NCBI RefSeq assembly: GCF_023703085.1
Contig: NZ_JAMQJY010000001.1
Span: 2,294,001-2,358,000 of the forward strand
Length of the DNA: 64,000 nucleotides
Origin: Alkalicoccobacillus plakortidis
GTDB taxonomy: Bacteria; Bacillota; Bacilli; Bacillales; Bacillaceae_D
Reading direction: 5' to 3'
The notes under the pieces were generated by a model, which searched no databases, had not been told where the DNA came from, and saw only the letters and a list, made by a program, of their open reading frames with translations. Position numbers and translations under genes: made by a program. Shown here one piece after another: positions 36,986-45,339 of the stretch. Positions within the stretch are counted from its first letter, which is position 1. Every line of letters starts with the position of its first letter.

Positions 36986-37567
36986 ATGGATTACCTCAAG
37001 AGAATAGAACTGTATTTAGAGCATTTGGAATCCCCAAGCCCTGAGGACTTGCGAAATGCACTCGTTACGTTAGATACAAAGCTTAGCGACCTCACTCCGT
37101 TTCTTCACACAGATCACAAAAAGCCGTATTATCGTAAGCTACTTTTTCAGAATACTGAGGTTGAACTACTTCTGATGAATTGGTCACAAATTGCTTGCGC
37201 TCCGCATGATCACGGACAATCATGTGGCTGGATTCAAGTGATATCGGGCACAACCATCAATACCATTTATCAAAGTAGAGATCGTTATTTGCCTGAAGCC
37301 TATTTCTCTCAAAAAATGCAGCAGGGCTCAGTGTTTTTCGCCCCTAAAACAGGCATTCATCATATGAAAGCAAAAGACGAAGAATTGGTAACTCTGCACC
37401 TCTACTCCCCACCGATTAAGAATATGAAGGTATATGACCTTAACGCGTGCGCCGCCTGCGTGGTTACAGAGCAATGCGGGGCATGGTGGCCAGAGGAACA
37501 GCGCGAGAAGGTGATGGAAATCAAACTAAAAAAACAGCGGATGCAGCCAACCAAAGAGCCAAAATAA
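36986..37567 (+). CDS. cdoA: Cysteine dioxygenase type I
   Basis: A 193-residue cupin. The iron ligands are in PHDHGQSCGWIQVISG (His-x-His) and HHMKA (third His), and the following LHLYSPPIKNMKVYDL is typical of bacterial CDO (YubC-like). It oxidises L-cysteine to cysteine sulfinate, controlling cysteine level and feeding taurine or sulfite formation. The C-terminal tail is Cys-rich (NACAACVV) and Lys-rich and overlaps the end of the convergent AEC gene by 42 bases. Confidence 0.9.
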   Translation: MDYLKRIELYLEHLESPSPEDLRNALVTLDTKLSDLTPFLHTDHKKPYYRKLLFQNTEVELLLMNWSQIACAPHDHGQSCGWIQVISGTTINTIYQSRDRYLPEAYFSQKMQQGSVFFAPKTGIHHMKAKDEELVTLHLYSPPIKNMKVYDLNACAACVVTEQCGAWWPEEQREKVMEIKLKKQRMQPTKEPK

Positions 37568-38446
37568 CAGCGGCAGTGTGCCTGATGCAGCTAATGTAGT
37601 GATTAATACGGAGACAGTTGCAAGATTTGTGTCTCCCCCGTATTTCTCTGCAAATAAACTTATAGTCGGCGCACACGGTGTCGCAGATAATAAGACAGCT
37701 ACCGCCAGCCACTCAAATGGAATACCTAGTAGAAGCACGGGTAGAAATAAACAAACTGGAAAAATAAGTAACCGCATGAAAATAACGATCCACACCGTTT
37801 TTGAAGAGAGATATTGACCTAATTCCTTGAGCGAGATAGAAGCCACAAAACAACCAATCACAAGCATCGACAATGGGACTGTCATCTCACCAATATCGCT
37901 TAACGCTTGAAATACAGGCGTCGGCAATGAGATCGGCATAAAAAAGAAACATAGGCCAACAGCTGTTGCAATAAGTCCAGGATTTTTCCACAAAGAGCTC
38001 AGTTTTATTGTTGATATTTCTCTACCCATCACCCAAATTCCATACGTCCAAATGAGAACAAAATAAACAAGATTAAATACAACAGCTAAAAACAAGCCCG
38101 ACGTGCCAATTAACTGCGACACAACGGCTATGCCAATAAATCCCTGGTTTCCAAACAGCAGCAAATTCTGAAACACACCAGTCGTTTGGACACCTAGATT
38201 TAAACGACTTGCTGTCCATTTAGCAATAACCGCCGTACTACCAAGAAAATAAATAGAAAGCAGAATAAGGACAAAGATACCTTCCCCCAAACTCACGTCA
38301 AACGGGATGTGCAAAGAAGAAATAATCAAACAAGGCAACGTCACATACAGCAACAAATTCGTTAATACTAACCGACTTACAGGTACGAGCCAACCCACAC
38401 GATACGCAATAAAGCCTGCGATAAAAATAAGATATAGTTCAAGCAA
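37526..38446 (-). CDS. AEC family transporter
   Basis: A ~306-residue carrier with ten helices: LLELYLIFIAGFIAYRVGWL, NLLLYVTLPCLIISSL, LLFGNQGFIGIAVVSQL and SATPCAPTISLFAEKYGGD in the second half. The last motif matches the core helix of AEC permeases. TTG 38446 is the likely start because GGAGG lies seven bases upstream; a start at 38491 lacks a site. It is the second AEC gene here and shares little with the first outside family motifs. The upstream region is filled with a repeat array. Confidence 0.82.
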   Translation of the reverse strand: MLELYLIFIAGFIAYRVGWLVPVSRLVLTNLLLYVTLPCLIISSLHIPFDVSLGEGIFVLILLSIYFLGSTAVIAKWTASRLNLGVQTTGVFQNLLLFGNQGFIGIAVVSQLIGTSGLFLAVVFNLVYFVLIWTYGIWVMGREISTIKLSSLWKNPGLIATAVGLCFFFMPISLPTPVFQALSDIGEMTVPLSMLVIGCFVASISLKELGQYLSSKTVWIVIFMRLLIFPVCLFLPVLLLGIPFEWLAVAVLLSATPCAPTISLFAEKYGGDTNLATVSVLITTLAASGTLPLLFWLFGWLHPLFF

Positions 38447-38531
38447 AGTACTCCCTCCAGATAAAGATCGTTGGAGTATGGTATTCATCAAGATGTGTGT
38501 CTGCGACTAACGTAATGGTGAGAGGGGGGTG

Positions 38532-38981
38532 TGGCTCGTTACCTCCTCTCTTTGGCTTGTTAGACTCCTCCTTGGCCTATTACCTTCTCCCTTTGGCTCG
38601 TTAGACCTCGCCTTGGCCTGTTACCTTCTCTCTTTGGCTCGTTAGACCCCTCCTTGGCCTATTACCTCCTCCCTTTGGCTTGTTAGACCCCTCCTTGGCC
38701 TGTTACCTTCTCTCTTTGGCTCGTTAGACCTCCCCTTGGCTCGTTACCTCCTCCCTTTGGCTTGTTAGACCCCTCCTTGGCCTGTTACCTTCTCTCTTTG
38801 GCTCGTTAGACCTCCCCTTGGCTCGTTACCTCCTCCCTTTGGCCTGTTACCTTCTCCCTTTGGCTCGTTAGACCTCCCCTTGGCTCGTTACCTCCTCCCT
38901 TTGGCCTGTTACCTCCTCCCTTTGGCTTGTTAGACCTCTCCTTGGCCTGTTACCTTCCCGTTCTGGCCCATTAACTCCTCC
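38532..38981. repeat. Degenerate ~20-bp tandem repeat array (about 22 units)
   Basis: Roughly 22 units of 20-21 bp alternate between two types: CTTTGGCTCGTTAGACCYC and CCTTGGCCTGTTACCTTCT, with variants (TTGTTAG, CTATTAC). The region is free of genes and fills the gap between the AEC gene start and the exporter's terminator. The units are diverged but keep GGCYYGTTA cores in phase. Function is unknown; its translation gives low-complexity peptides and should not be annotated. Confidence 0.85.
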
Positions 38982-39000
38982 TTTTTCTACTTCTGTCCAT

Positions 39001-39032
39001 AAAAAAAGAGACACACCTCTTCGGCATGTCTC
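39001..39032 (-). terminator. Terminator after the ABC exporter
   Basis: On the minus strand GAGACATGCC pairs with GGTGTGTCTC (G-T pairs allowed), then seven T. Confidence 0.83.
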
Positions 39033-39045
39033 GTTTTCTTATATC

Positions 39046-40776
39046 TTAAGCACCCGCATAATCAAAATCAAATTGCGCATGATGAAGGCGGCTGTATGCT
39101 CCTTTTTTCTGCAGTAATTCTTGGTGTGTACCTTCTTCTTCTATCCCATTTTCCGTTACAACAAAGATACGGTCTGCTTCTTTAATTGTAGCTAAACGGT
39201 GAGCAATGATAATAGTTGTGCGGCCTACCGCTAGTTCAGCAAGTGCACTTTGAATCGCTGCTTCTGTTTCTGTATCAAGGGCAGATGTCGCTTCGTCCAG
39301 GATGAGAATAGCTGGATTTTTCAAGAACATGCGAGCAATCGAAAGCCGTTGTTTTTGACCTCCAGATAGCTTCACACCACGTTCTCCAATTAGGGTATCT
39401 AAACCTTCTGGAAGTGCTTTGATAATGGAGGTCATTTGAGCTCGTTCTGCTGCCTTCCAAATCTCATCGTCTGTAGCATCAAGCTTTCCGTAAGCAATGT
39501 TTTCTCTGATGGATGCGTCAAACAAGAAGACATCCTGTTGAACCACTCCAATTTGTTCTCTTAATGATGCCATTGAAAGATCATGGATATCCATTGAATC
39601 AATTGAAATCTCTCCACTTTCAATCTCATAAAATCGTGGCAATAGACTACAAATCGTGGTTTTACCTGCTCCTGAAGGTCCTACAAGTGCAACGGTTTCG
39701 CCCGCCTTTATGTTGAAATTAACACCATTTAGTACCTTGTTTTTATTTTCATAACCAAACACAACGTCCTTATACGAGATTTCTCCCTTTACTTCATCTA
39801 CATGAATGGCATTAGGTCGATCCTCTTGCTCCGGCTTCATGTTTAACAGATCAAGATATCGTCTAAAACCAGCAATTCCTTTAGGATACATCTCCATAAC
39901 CGCGTTTAATTTATTTATTGGACCAACCATAACATTGGCAAGCAAAACAAACGCTACAAACTCACCGTAAGTCAGTTGGCCATCGATCACAAACCATGTT
40001 CCGCATAACAAAACAAAAATAAGTAGAAACTTCATTAGAATTTGGCTGAATGCTGTGTGTTTTGCCATGATTTTATAGGACGCTAATTTTGAAAAGCGAA
40101 AATGATTATTGTTAGCTGAGAATTTATCCATCTCATGCTTTTCATTTACAAATGCTTTCACTACACGAATACCTGTTACATTGTTCTCGACGCGAGAGTT
40201 AAAGTCGGCAATACTGCCAAACAACATCGTCATGGCAACCGACATTTTCTTCCCGAAATAATAAGTAAATAAAATTAAAAATGGAACGAGCACAAAGGTT
40301 AATACAGCAAGCTTCCAGTTGATTGAAAGCATAATACCAAACGCACCTAAGAGAGTCATAATAGAAATAGCCAATTCCTCTGGACCATGGTGAGCAACTT
40401 CACCTATATCCATCAAGTCATTTGTAAGACGAGAGATCAAATGTCCCGTTTTGGTATTATCAAAATATTGTACAGACTGATTTTGGATATGCGCAAACAA
40501 ATCTCGTCTCATATCTGTTTCAATATTAATACCTAGCTTATGTCCCCAATACGTTACCACATAATGAAAACCACCATTAAAGATATACATGGAGAAAAGA
40601 CCTAATCCACCCCAAAAAATCCATTGCCAATTCCCTGAAGGCAGCAGGTTATCAATAACATGATTAACCGCAAGAGGAAATGCAAGTTCTAAGGCTCCAG
40701 CTAATATTCCACAAAACAGCGTAAACGCAAACAGACGTTTATACGGTTTGTAATAAGACATAAATGCTCGTAACAT
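39046..40776 (-). CDS. ABC exporter, fused membrane and ATPase domains
   Basis: A 576-residue half-transporter: six helices (about 15-300, with FDNTKTGHLISRLTNDL in the coupling region) and an ATPase domain with Walker A GPSGAGKTT, Q-loop VQQDVFLFDASIRENIAYG, signature LSGGQKQRLSIARMFL and Walker B ILILDEATSALDTE. It acts as a homodimer or with a partner in drug or lipid export (BmrA/MdlB/YknUV group). AAGGAG is upstream of ATG 40776. It is monocistronic. Confidence 0.92.
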   Translation of the reverse strand: MLRAFMSYYKPYKRLFAFTLFCGILAGALELAFPLAVNHVIDNLLPSGNWQWIFWGGLGLFSMYIFNGGFHYVVTYWGHKLGINIETDMRRDLFAHIQNQSVQYFDNTKTGHLISRLTNDLMDIGEVAHHGPEELAISIMTLLGAFGIMLSINWKLAVLTFVLVPFLILFTYYFGKKMSVAMTMLFGSIADFNSRVENNVTGIRVVKAFVNEKHEMDKFSANNNHFRFSKLASYKIMAKHTAFSQILMKFLLIFVLLCGTWFVIDGQLTYGEFVAFVLLANVMVGPINKLNAVMEMYPKGIAGFRRYLDLLNMKPEQEDRPNAIHVDEVKGEISYKDVVFGYENKNKVLNGVNFNIKAGETVALVGPSGAGKTTICSLLPRFYEIESGEISIDSMDIHDLSMASLREQIGVVQQDVFLFDASIRENIAYGKLDATDDEIWKAAERAQMTSIIKALPEGLDTLIGERGVKLSGGQKQRLSIARMFLKNPAILILDEATSALDTETEAAIQSALAELAVGRTTIIIAHRLATIKEADRIFVVTENGIEEEGTHQELLQKKGAYSRLHHAQFDFDYAGA

Positions 40777-40939
40777 GGTTTTGCTCCTTTTTCACACTTC
40801 TGATATTCATTCTCATTTATCTAGTTTACGATACTGGCTTTTACTTAGCAATAATTAGTTTCTGAAGTTTTACACAATAGGAGACATTGCTTCACACACT
40901 AAGAGAATATATTACAAAAGTGATTGAATTTCTGCCCAC

Positions 40940-40983
40940 AAAAAAAGTAAGATGAACAGCTGACGTGTTCACCTTACTTTTTT
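40940..40983 (-). terminator. Terminator at the end of the pyrimidine-degradation operon
   Basis: GTAAGRTGAACA pairs with TGTTCACCTTAC across a short loop; seven T follow on the minus strand. Confidence 0.87.
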
Positions 40984-40989
40984 CTACTG

Positions 40990-42345
40990 TCATGTCATTG
41001 AGTTGATAACCTCCGCAACGGTTTTCACCAAAAAGCGAAGATCCTGCTCTGTTGAGGTTAGAGGAGGAGCAATAATAAGCACGTTTCCTCCATCAGGTAT
41101 GGTATCGCTGTTTTTACCGATGATTAGTCCTTTTGCCTGACATGCAGCTACGATAGACTTCATCGTTGCATCAGAGGCGGGCTTCTTAGATTCTTTGTCT
41201 ATTACTAATTCAATTCCATATAGAAAGCCGATCCCACGGACATCGCCTACCCACTCGTTTTCTGTAAGTTGCTTCAGCTCACCTAAAACCGTTTCACCTA
41301 ACTCTTCTACTCGATCAACAATCTTTTCACGCTCAAGTATTTCAATTGCTTTTAAAGCCACTGCACAAGAGGCAGGATGACCACCATATGTAGAAATGTG
41401 CCGGAAGTGATGGTCATCAGATCCTTCTTTAAACGATTCATAAATGCTTTGCTTCACGCATGTTGCTCCGAGCGGCAAATACCCACTCGTTAACCCTTTT
41501 GCTAACGTGATGATATCTGGTTTGAAATTTTCCGCATGCATATACCCAAACATTTTGCCGGTGCGACCAAAGCCCGATACCACTTCATCCAAAATTAACA
41601 AGACATTATACTTGTCACAGATCTCCCTCACTCGATCGTAATATAAGGAGGTTTGAGGATATAAAACGCCACCTCCCGAAATAATTGGCTCCATGATAAA
41701 GGCTGCAACCGATTCTGGTCCCTCCCAGAGAATGGTCTGCTCCAGATAATTTGCAGCTAGTTCATCATCTCTCTGTGAATCTCCAAAGCTTGAGCGATAG
41801 GCGTATGGAGGAGGTACATGTAAAAACCCAGGGGCTACAGGATCATATTTCATCTTGCGGTTAGCCTGCGCAGTGGCACTAAGAGCCCCCAGTGAGTTCC
41901 CGTGATAGGCGCGATAACGCGAGATGATCTTATACTTCTCTGGATGCCCTGTCTGTTTATGGTGTTGTCTTGCAATTTTAAAGGCTGTTTCATTTGCATC
42001 TGACCCTCCATTCGCAAAAAAGGTGCGGTATCCGCCCAAAAGCTGATCAAGCTTTTCAGCCAGCGCAATGGCTGGCTTATGACCAAAAGATAATGGAAAA
42101 TATGCGAGTTCACTCATTTGTTTTGTTGCAGCTTCTATCATCTCCGTTTGTCCATGGCCGAGATTAAGGCACCATAATCCAGATACACCATCCATAAACC
42201 GATTACCATTTGTATCTGTAAACCACGATCCATCTCCTTTGTCAGCAATAAAAGGTAATGCATCGGGATGGTAACGATGCACGGCATGCCACAAATACGA
42301 TTGATCTTTATCTTCTATCGTTTTGTTTGCTGGTGTATTCATCAT
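40990..42345 (-). CDS. Class III aminotransferase (beta-alanine/omega-amino acid type)
   Basis: A 451-residue PLP enzyme: FMDGVSGLWCLNLGHG, TFFANGGSDANETAFKIARQ (cofactor phosphate loop), RYRAYHGNSLGALSAT, LILDEVVSGFGRTGKMF with the Asp, and the Schiff-base Lys in ITLAKGLTSGYLPLGA. As the last gene of the pyrimidine operon it should move the amino group of beta-alanine to pyruvate or 2-oxoglutarate, making malonate semialdehyde. ATG 42345 has AGGGAG upstream; the gene follows the M20 hydrolase immediately. Confidence 0.9.
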   Translation of the reverse strand: MMNTPANKTIEDKDQSYLWHAVHRYHPDALPFIADKGDGSWFTDTNGNRFMDGVSGLWCLNLGHGQTEMIEAATKQMSELAYFPLSFGHKPAIALAEKLDQLLGGYRTFFANGGSDANETAFKIARQHHKQTGHPEKYKIISRYRAYHGNSLGALSATAQANRKMKYDPVAPGFLHVPPPYAYRSSFGDSQRDDELAANYLEQTILWEGPESVAAFIMEPIISGGGVLYPQTSLYYDRVREICDKYNVLLILDEVVSGFGRTGKMFGYMHAENFKPDIITLAKGLTSGYLPLGATCVKQSIYESFKEGSDDHHFRHISTYGGHPASCAVALKAIEILEREKIVDRVEELGETVLGELKQLTENEWVGDVRGIGFLYGIELVIDKESKKPASDATMKSIVAACQAKGLIIGKNSDTIPDGGNVLIIAPPLTSTEQDLRFLVKTVAEVINSMT

Positions 42346-42362
42346 GAGGCGTTCTCCCTTCA

Positions 42363-43598
42363 TCATTTAGCTTCAGAAAGCTCTAACACTGTCTCCAATA
42401 AGACATTAACGCCATTCTCACATTCTTTCCACGTTGTATATTCATCTTCATCGTGACTTTTGCCTCCTGCACTCGGAACAAAAATCATAGCAGTAGGTAC
42501 CATGGTTGCGATGAATTGAGCATCGTGCCCCGCTCCACTAACCATACGTTTATAGGGTAGATTTAATGTCTGAGCTGACTTCTCAATCGTTTGAACCAAA
42601 TCCGAATCAAACCAAACAGTCTCTCTGGACCAAAGCTTTTTGACTGTGAGGGAGCAACCACTTTTTTGTTGCTTCACAATTTCATCTATAATAGCCTCAA
42701 CCTCTTGTAAAATCTCTTCATTTTGATGCCGCGCTTCAAGAGAAAAAACAACTTTATTTGGAATGACTGTATGGATATTTGGGTAGACATTAAATCGCCC
42801 CATTGTATAAACAAGCGTGTCATTAAGACTACTTAATCGTTGATGAAGTTCACTCATACACAAATTTGCAGTCGTGAGCGCATCCTTTCTCATGTTCTGC
42901 GGTGTAGTCCCTGCGTGGTTTGATTCACCGGTAATCTCTATTTCATAACAACCCATTCCTACTACACATTCAACTGCTCCAATTTGTAGAGACTCCGCTT
43001 CTAAGATCGGTCCTTGTTCAATGTGAAGTTCGAGAAAGGCTTTGCCACTTAATAAGCGATTTTCTATAGAACCCACATAACCGATTTTGTTTAATGCATC
43101 TGCAAATGTAACTCCTTCTGTATCTGTAACACCCATCATTGTCTCTTTATCAAATTTTCCAGAGACTATTCCAGAAGTCATCATGGAAGGCTCAAATCGT
43201 GCTCCTTCTTCATTTGTAAAATTAATGAGGACAATCGAACACTCTGGTTTGATCTTGTTCCGGACAAAACTGCGCGCCACTTCTAGTCCCGCCACGACTC
43301 CTAGCACACCGTCAAAGCGTCCTCCTTTTTTGACAGAATCAAGATGAGAACCCATATAGATAGCTGGTCTATCGGGATCTTCTCCTTCTAACGTACTGTA
43401 CATAATACCTAAATCATCGACTGTAACGACCATATCTAATGCTTCACATTGGCTACGGAAATACTCTCTAGCCTGTAAATCCTCTTCTGAAAGAGCTAGT
43501 CTTGTTACTCCTTGATTTTCTGTCGCTCCAAATGCAGAAAAATCTTCTAGAGTCTGTCGCAATTGTGCTCCATCAATGACTAGTTTCTGTTGATTCAT
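42363..43598 (-). CDS. M20 family N-carbamoyl-beta-alanine amidohydrolase
   Basis: A 411-residue metallohydrolase: GSHLDSVKKGGRFDGVLGV with His and Asp ligands, NEEGARFEPSMMTS with Glu-Glu, ELHIEQGPIL, GESNHAGTTPQNMRKDA in the dimer domain and GAGHDAQFI. These are shared by beta-ureidopropionase, allantoate amidohydrolase and L-N-carbamoylase. The company of dihydropyrimidinase and PreTA points to N-carbamoyl-beta-alanine as substrate, releasing beta-alanine, CO2 and ammonia. Its ATG overlaps the preceding small gene (ATGA). Confidence 0.9.
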   Translation of the reverse strand: MNQQKLVIDGAQLRQTLEDFSAFGATENQGVTRLALSEEDLQAREYFRSQCEALDMVVTVDDLGIMYSTLEGEDPDRPAIYMGSHLDSVKKGGRFDGVLGVVAGLEVARSFVRNKIKPECSIVLINFTNEEGARFEPSMMTSGIVSGKFDKETMMGVTDTEGVTFADALNKIGYVGSIENRLLSGKAFLELHIEQGPILEAESLQIGAVECVVGMGCYEIEITGESNHAGTTPQNMRKDALTTANLCMSELHQRLSSLNDTLVYTMGRFNVYPNIHTVIPNKVVFSLEARHQNEEILQEVEAIIDEIVKQQKSGCSLTVKKLWSRETVWFDSDLVQTIEKSAQTLNLPYKRMVSGAGHDAQFIATMVPTAMIFVPSAGGKSHDEDEYTTWKECENGVNVLLETVLELSEAK

Positions 43599-43822
43599 GT
43601 GGCTCTCCTTTCATTTGCTAGCTGCAAGGCAAGCATCGTCGTCACGTATTTCCTTGCATTCGCATTGCCTAATTGCAGAGTGGTTGGTTCAGTAGAATCG
43701 GCTCGTTTCAACAGCACTTCGGACCCGTTTAAATGATCCTTTACATCATCAATTAAATAACCCTGCTCTAGCAATTCATCTAGCTTCTGCTTTTCATCTA
43801 TATATTGTTGATGCTCGGCCAT
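43595..43822 (-). CDS. Small protein in the pyrimidine operon, 75 residues
   Basis: A soluble 75-residue protein starting MAEHQQYIDEKQKLDELLEQ, with GGAGGGAG before its ATG and a stop that overlaps the M20 hydrolase start. The first half looks like an amphipathic helix pair, the second contains VLLKRADSTEPTTLQLGNAN followed by a helix. It has no Cys, membrane segment or catalytic motif that I recognise. Its place between transporter and hydrolase, with translational coupling, indicates a role in the pathway, for example as regulator or chaperone of the hydrolase. Confidence 0.72.
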   Translation of the reverse strand: MAEHQQYIDEKQKLDELLEQGYLIDDVKDHLNGSEVLLKRADSTEPTTLQLGNANARKYVTTMLALQLANERRAT

Positions 43823-43837
43823 GCGACTCCCTCCGCT

Positions 43838-45313
43838 CTATGCTTCTTCTGCTAATAATTCTTCTTTCCCTGATTCAGTTTCATCGATTGTCCAATCTCG
43901 ACCAACCGTTAGTCCTAGGTAAAGTTCGTCATTTGGGTTCTCAAGCTCCGCCTGTTTGTACTTTTTAAACCACCAATACTTTGCACTCACGTAATATAGT
44001 AGACCGCCAACGACAAATCCTACTAGATAGGAATAACTAGGTATGAGTAGAGAGACACCTCCACCAATCACCCAGGATAGTAATCCAGCAAGATTCATTC
44101 CTTTCCAATAATGGTACTGCCCTTTATCTTCATAGAGCTCGGTGACATTCACTCGCCTTTTCCGAATAAAATAATAATCTGCTACCAATATGCCTACGAT
44201 AGAGGCAAGAATACCACCAACGATTAATAAAGCCGGTACAATAATTGCAAATAGATTCCATGGCTGAACTAGGACCCCGATTAAACCGGCAATGATTACA
44301 CCAACCCAGTGTGGAACACGAGGACCGCCCACATTAGAAAAAATAGTGGCTGCAGGAATTAAGTTTGAAGATGTGTTTGTGGACCATTGCGCCAACGCAA
44401 TCATCAGCATCAATACACCAAGTAGCAGAATATTATTTGTTGTTTCAAGCAATGCATCGACTGGATTCGAGATGGATACAGCGATATAAGAAACCGCTCC
44501 AACAATCACCATAAAGGTATGAACCAAGGGCATTGCAATTAAACTGCCAATCAATTGACCTTTATTACGCTTAAACCAATTTCGCTCGTACTTTGGTGCT
44601 TTTATAAATCTAGAAATAGATGGCATGTCTGCAGCCAAGGTTCCCCAGAAACCCATTGTAGCCATAGCAATAACGGCAAACGATCCGATCATCGCTGGAC
44701 CTGCTACCGGATTTTCTACCCATCCCCAGATATTTCGGCCGGCTGCCTGCGCTTGATCTGATAAGGTGATATACATCCACCCTGAAATGATCACGATGAT
44801 AGGAGCAGCTAGGTTCGCAAATCGTTCTACAGCTTTTATTCCAAAAGCTGTATTAAACAACTGGAGTGCTGCAAATACAAGGAAGCAAAGAAACCACTGA
44901 TCAATGCCAAATACCATTAGTAAAATAGCATTCATTCCTGTTGCCCCAAAAAACGTGTTTACACCAAACCAACAGGAAGCGACAAATCCTCGCATGATGG
45001 ATGGGATATGTGTACCAATTGTGCCAAATGGAGCTCTGAGATAGACAGGAAAGGAGAGCCCATGTTCAATACCGATATCTCCCGTTAAGGTCATACAGAT
45101 TCCAATTCCAATGGATCCGACAAGCGTCGCCAAAATGACTAGGTGGAGCGGAAGTTGTTGAATTCCGTCTCCTCCAATCGCAAACGCAGCTAGCACCACC
45201 GCCATACTTACCCAAAGAATGGCAAAACAAGCTGTACTCATTTTTCGATTTTGCTGAGAGATAGGAAACAAATCAGGAGATTTCAGATACCCACTTTTGG
45301 CCATTGTACACAT
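43838..45313 (-). CDS. NCS1 family nucleobase:cation symporter
   Basis: A 491-residue, 12-helix NCS1 carrier: NRKMSTACFAILWVSMAVV, GIGICMTLTGDIGIEHGLSFPVYLRAPFG, MRGFVASCWFGVNTFFGA and WGTLAADMPSISRFIK are family blocks. In this operon it should import uracil, thymine or dihydropyrimidine with Na+ or H+. The start is ATG 45313 or the ATG three codons later; the ribosome site GAGAGG fits either poorly. Confidence 0.9.
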   Translation of the reverse strand: MCTMAKSGYLKSPDLFPISQQNRKMSTACFAILWVSMAVVLAAFAIGGDGIQQLPLHLVILATLVGSIGIGICMTLTGDIGIEHGLSFPVYLRAPFGTIGTHIPSIMRGFVASCWFGVNTFFGATGMNAILLMVFGIDQWFLCFLVFAALQLFNTAFGIKAVERFANLAAPIIVIISGWMYITLSDQAQAAGRNIWGWVENPVAGPAMIGSFAVIAMATMGFWGTLAADMPSISRFIKAPKYERNWFKRNKGQLIGSLIAMPLVHTFMVIVGAVSYIAVSISNPVDALLETTNNILLLGVLMLMIALAQWSTNTSSNLIPAATIFSNVGGPRVPHWVGVIIAGLIGVLVQPWNLFAIIVPALLIVGGILASIVGILVADYYFIRKRRVNVTELYEDKGQYHYWKGMNLAGLLSWVIGGGVSLLIPSYSYLVGFVVGGLLYYVSAKYWWFKKYKQAELENPNDELYLGLTVGRDWTIDETESGKEELLAEEA

Positions 45314-45339
45314 TCATCCTCTCATTATGGTTTTACACA

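Noticed and set aside
38532..38981. CRISPR array
   Set aside because: Units abut without unique spacers, differ from one another and alternate between two types; no cas genes are present.
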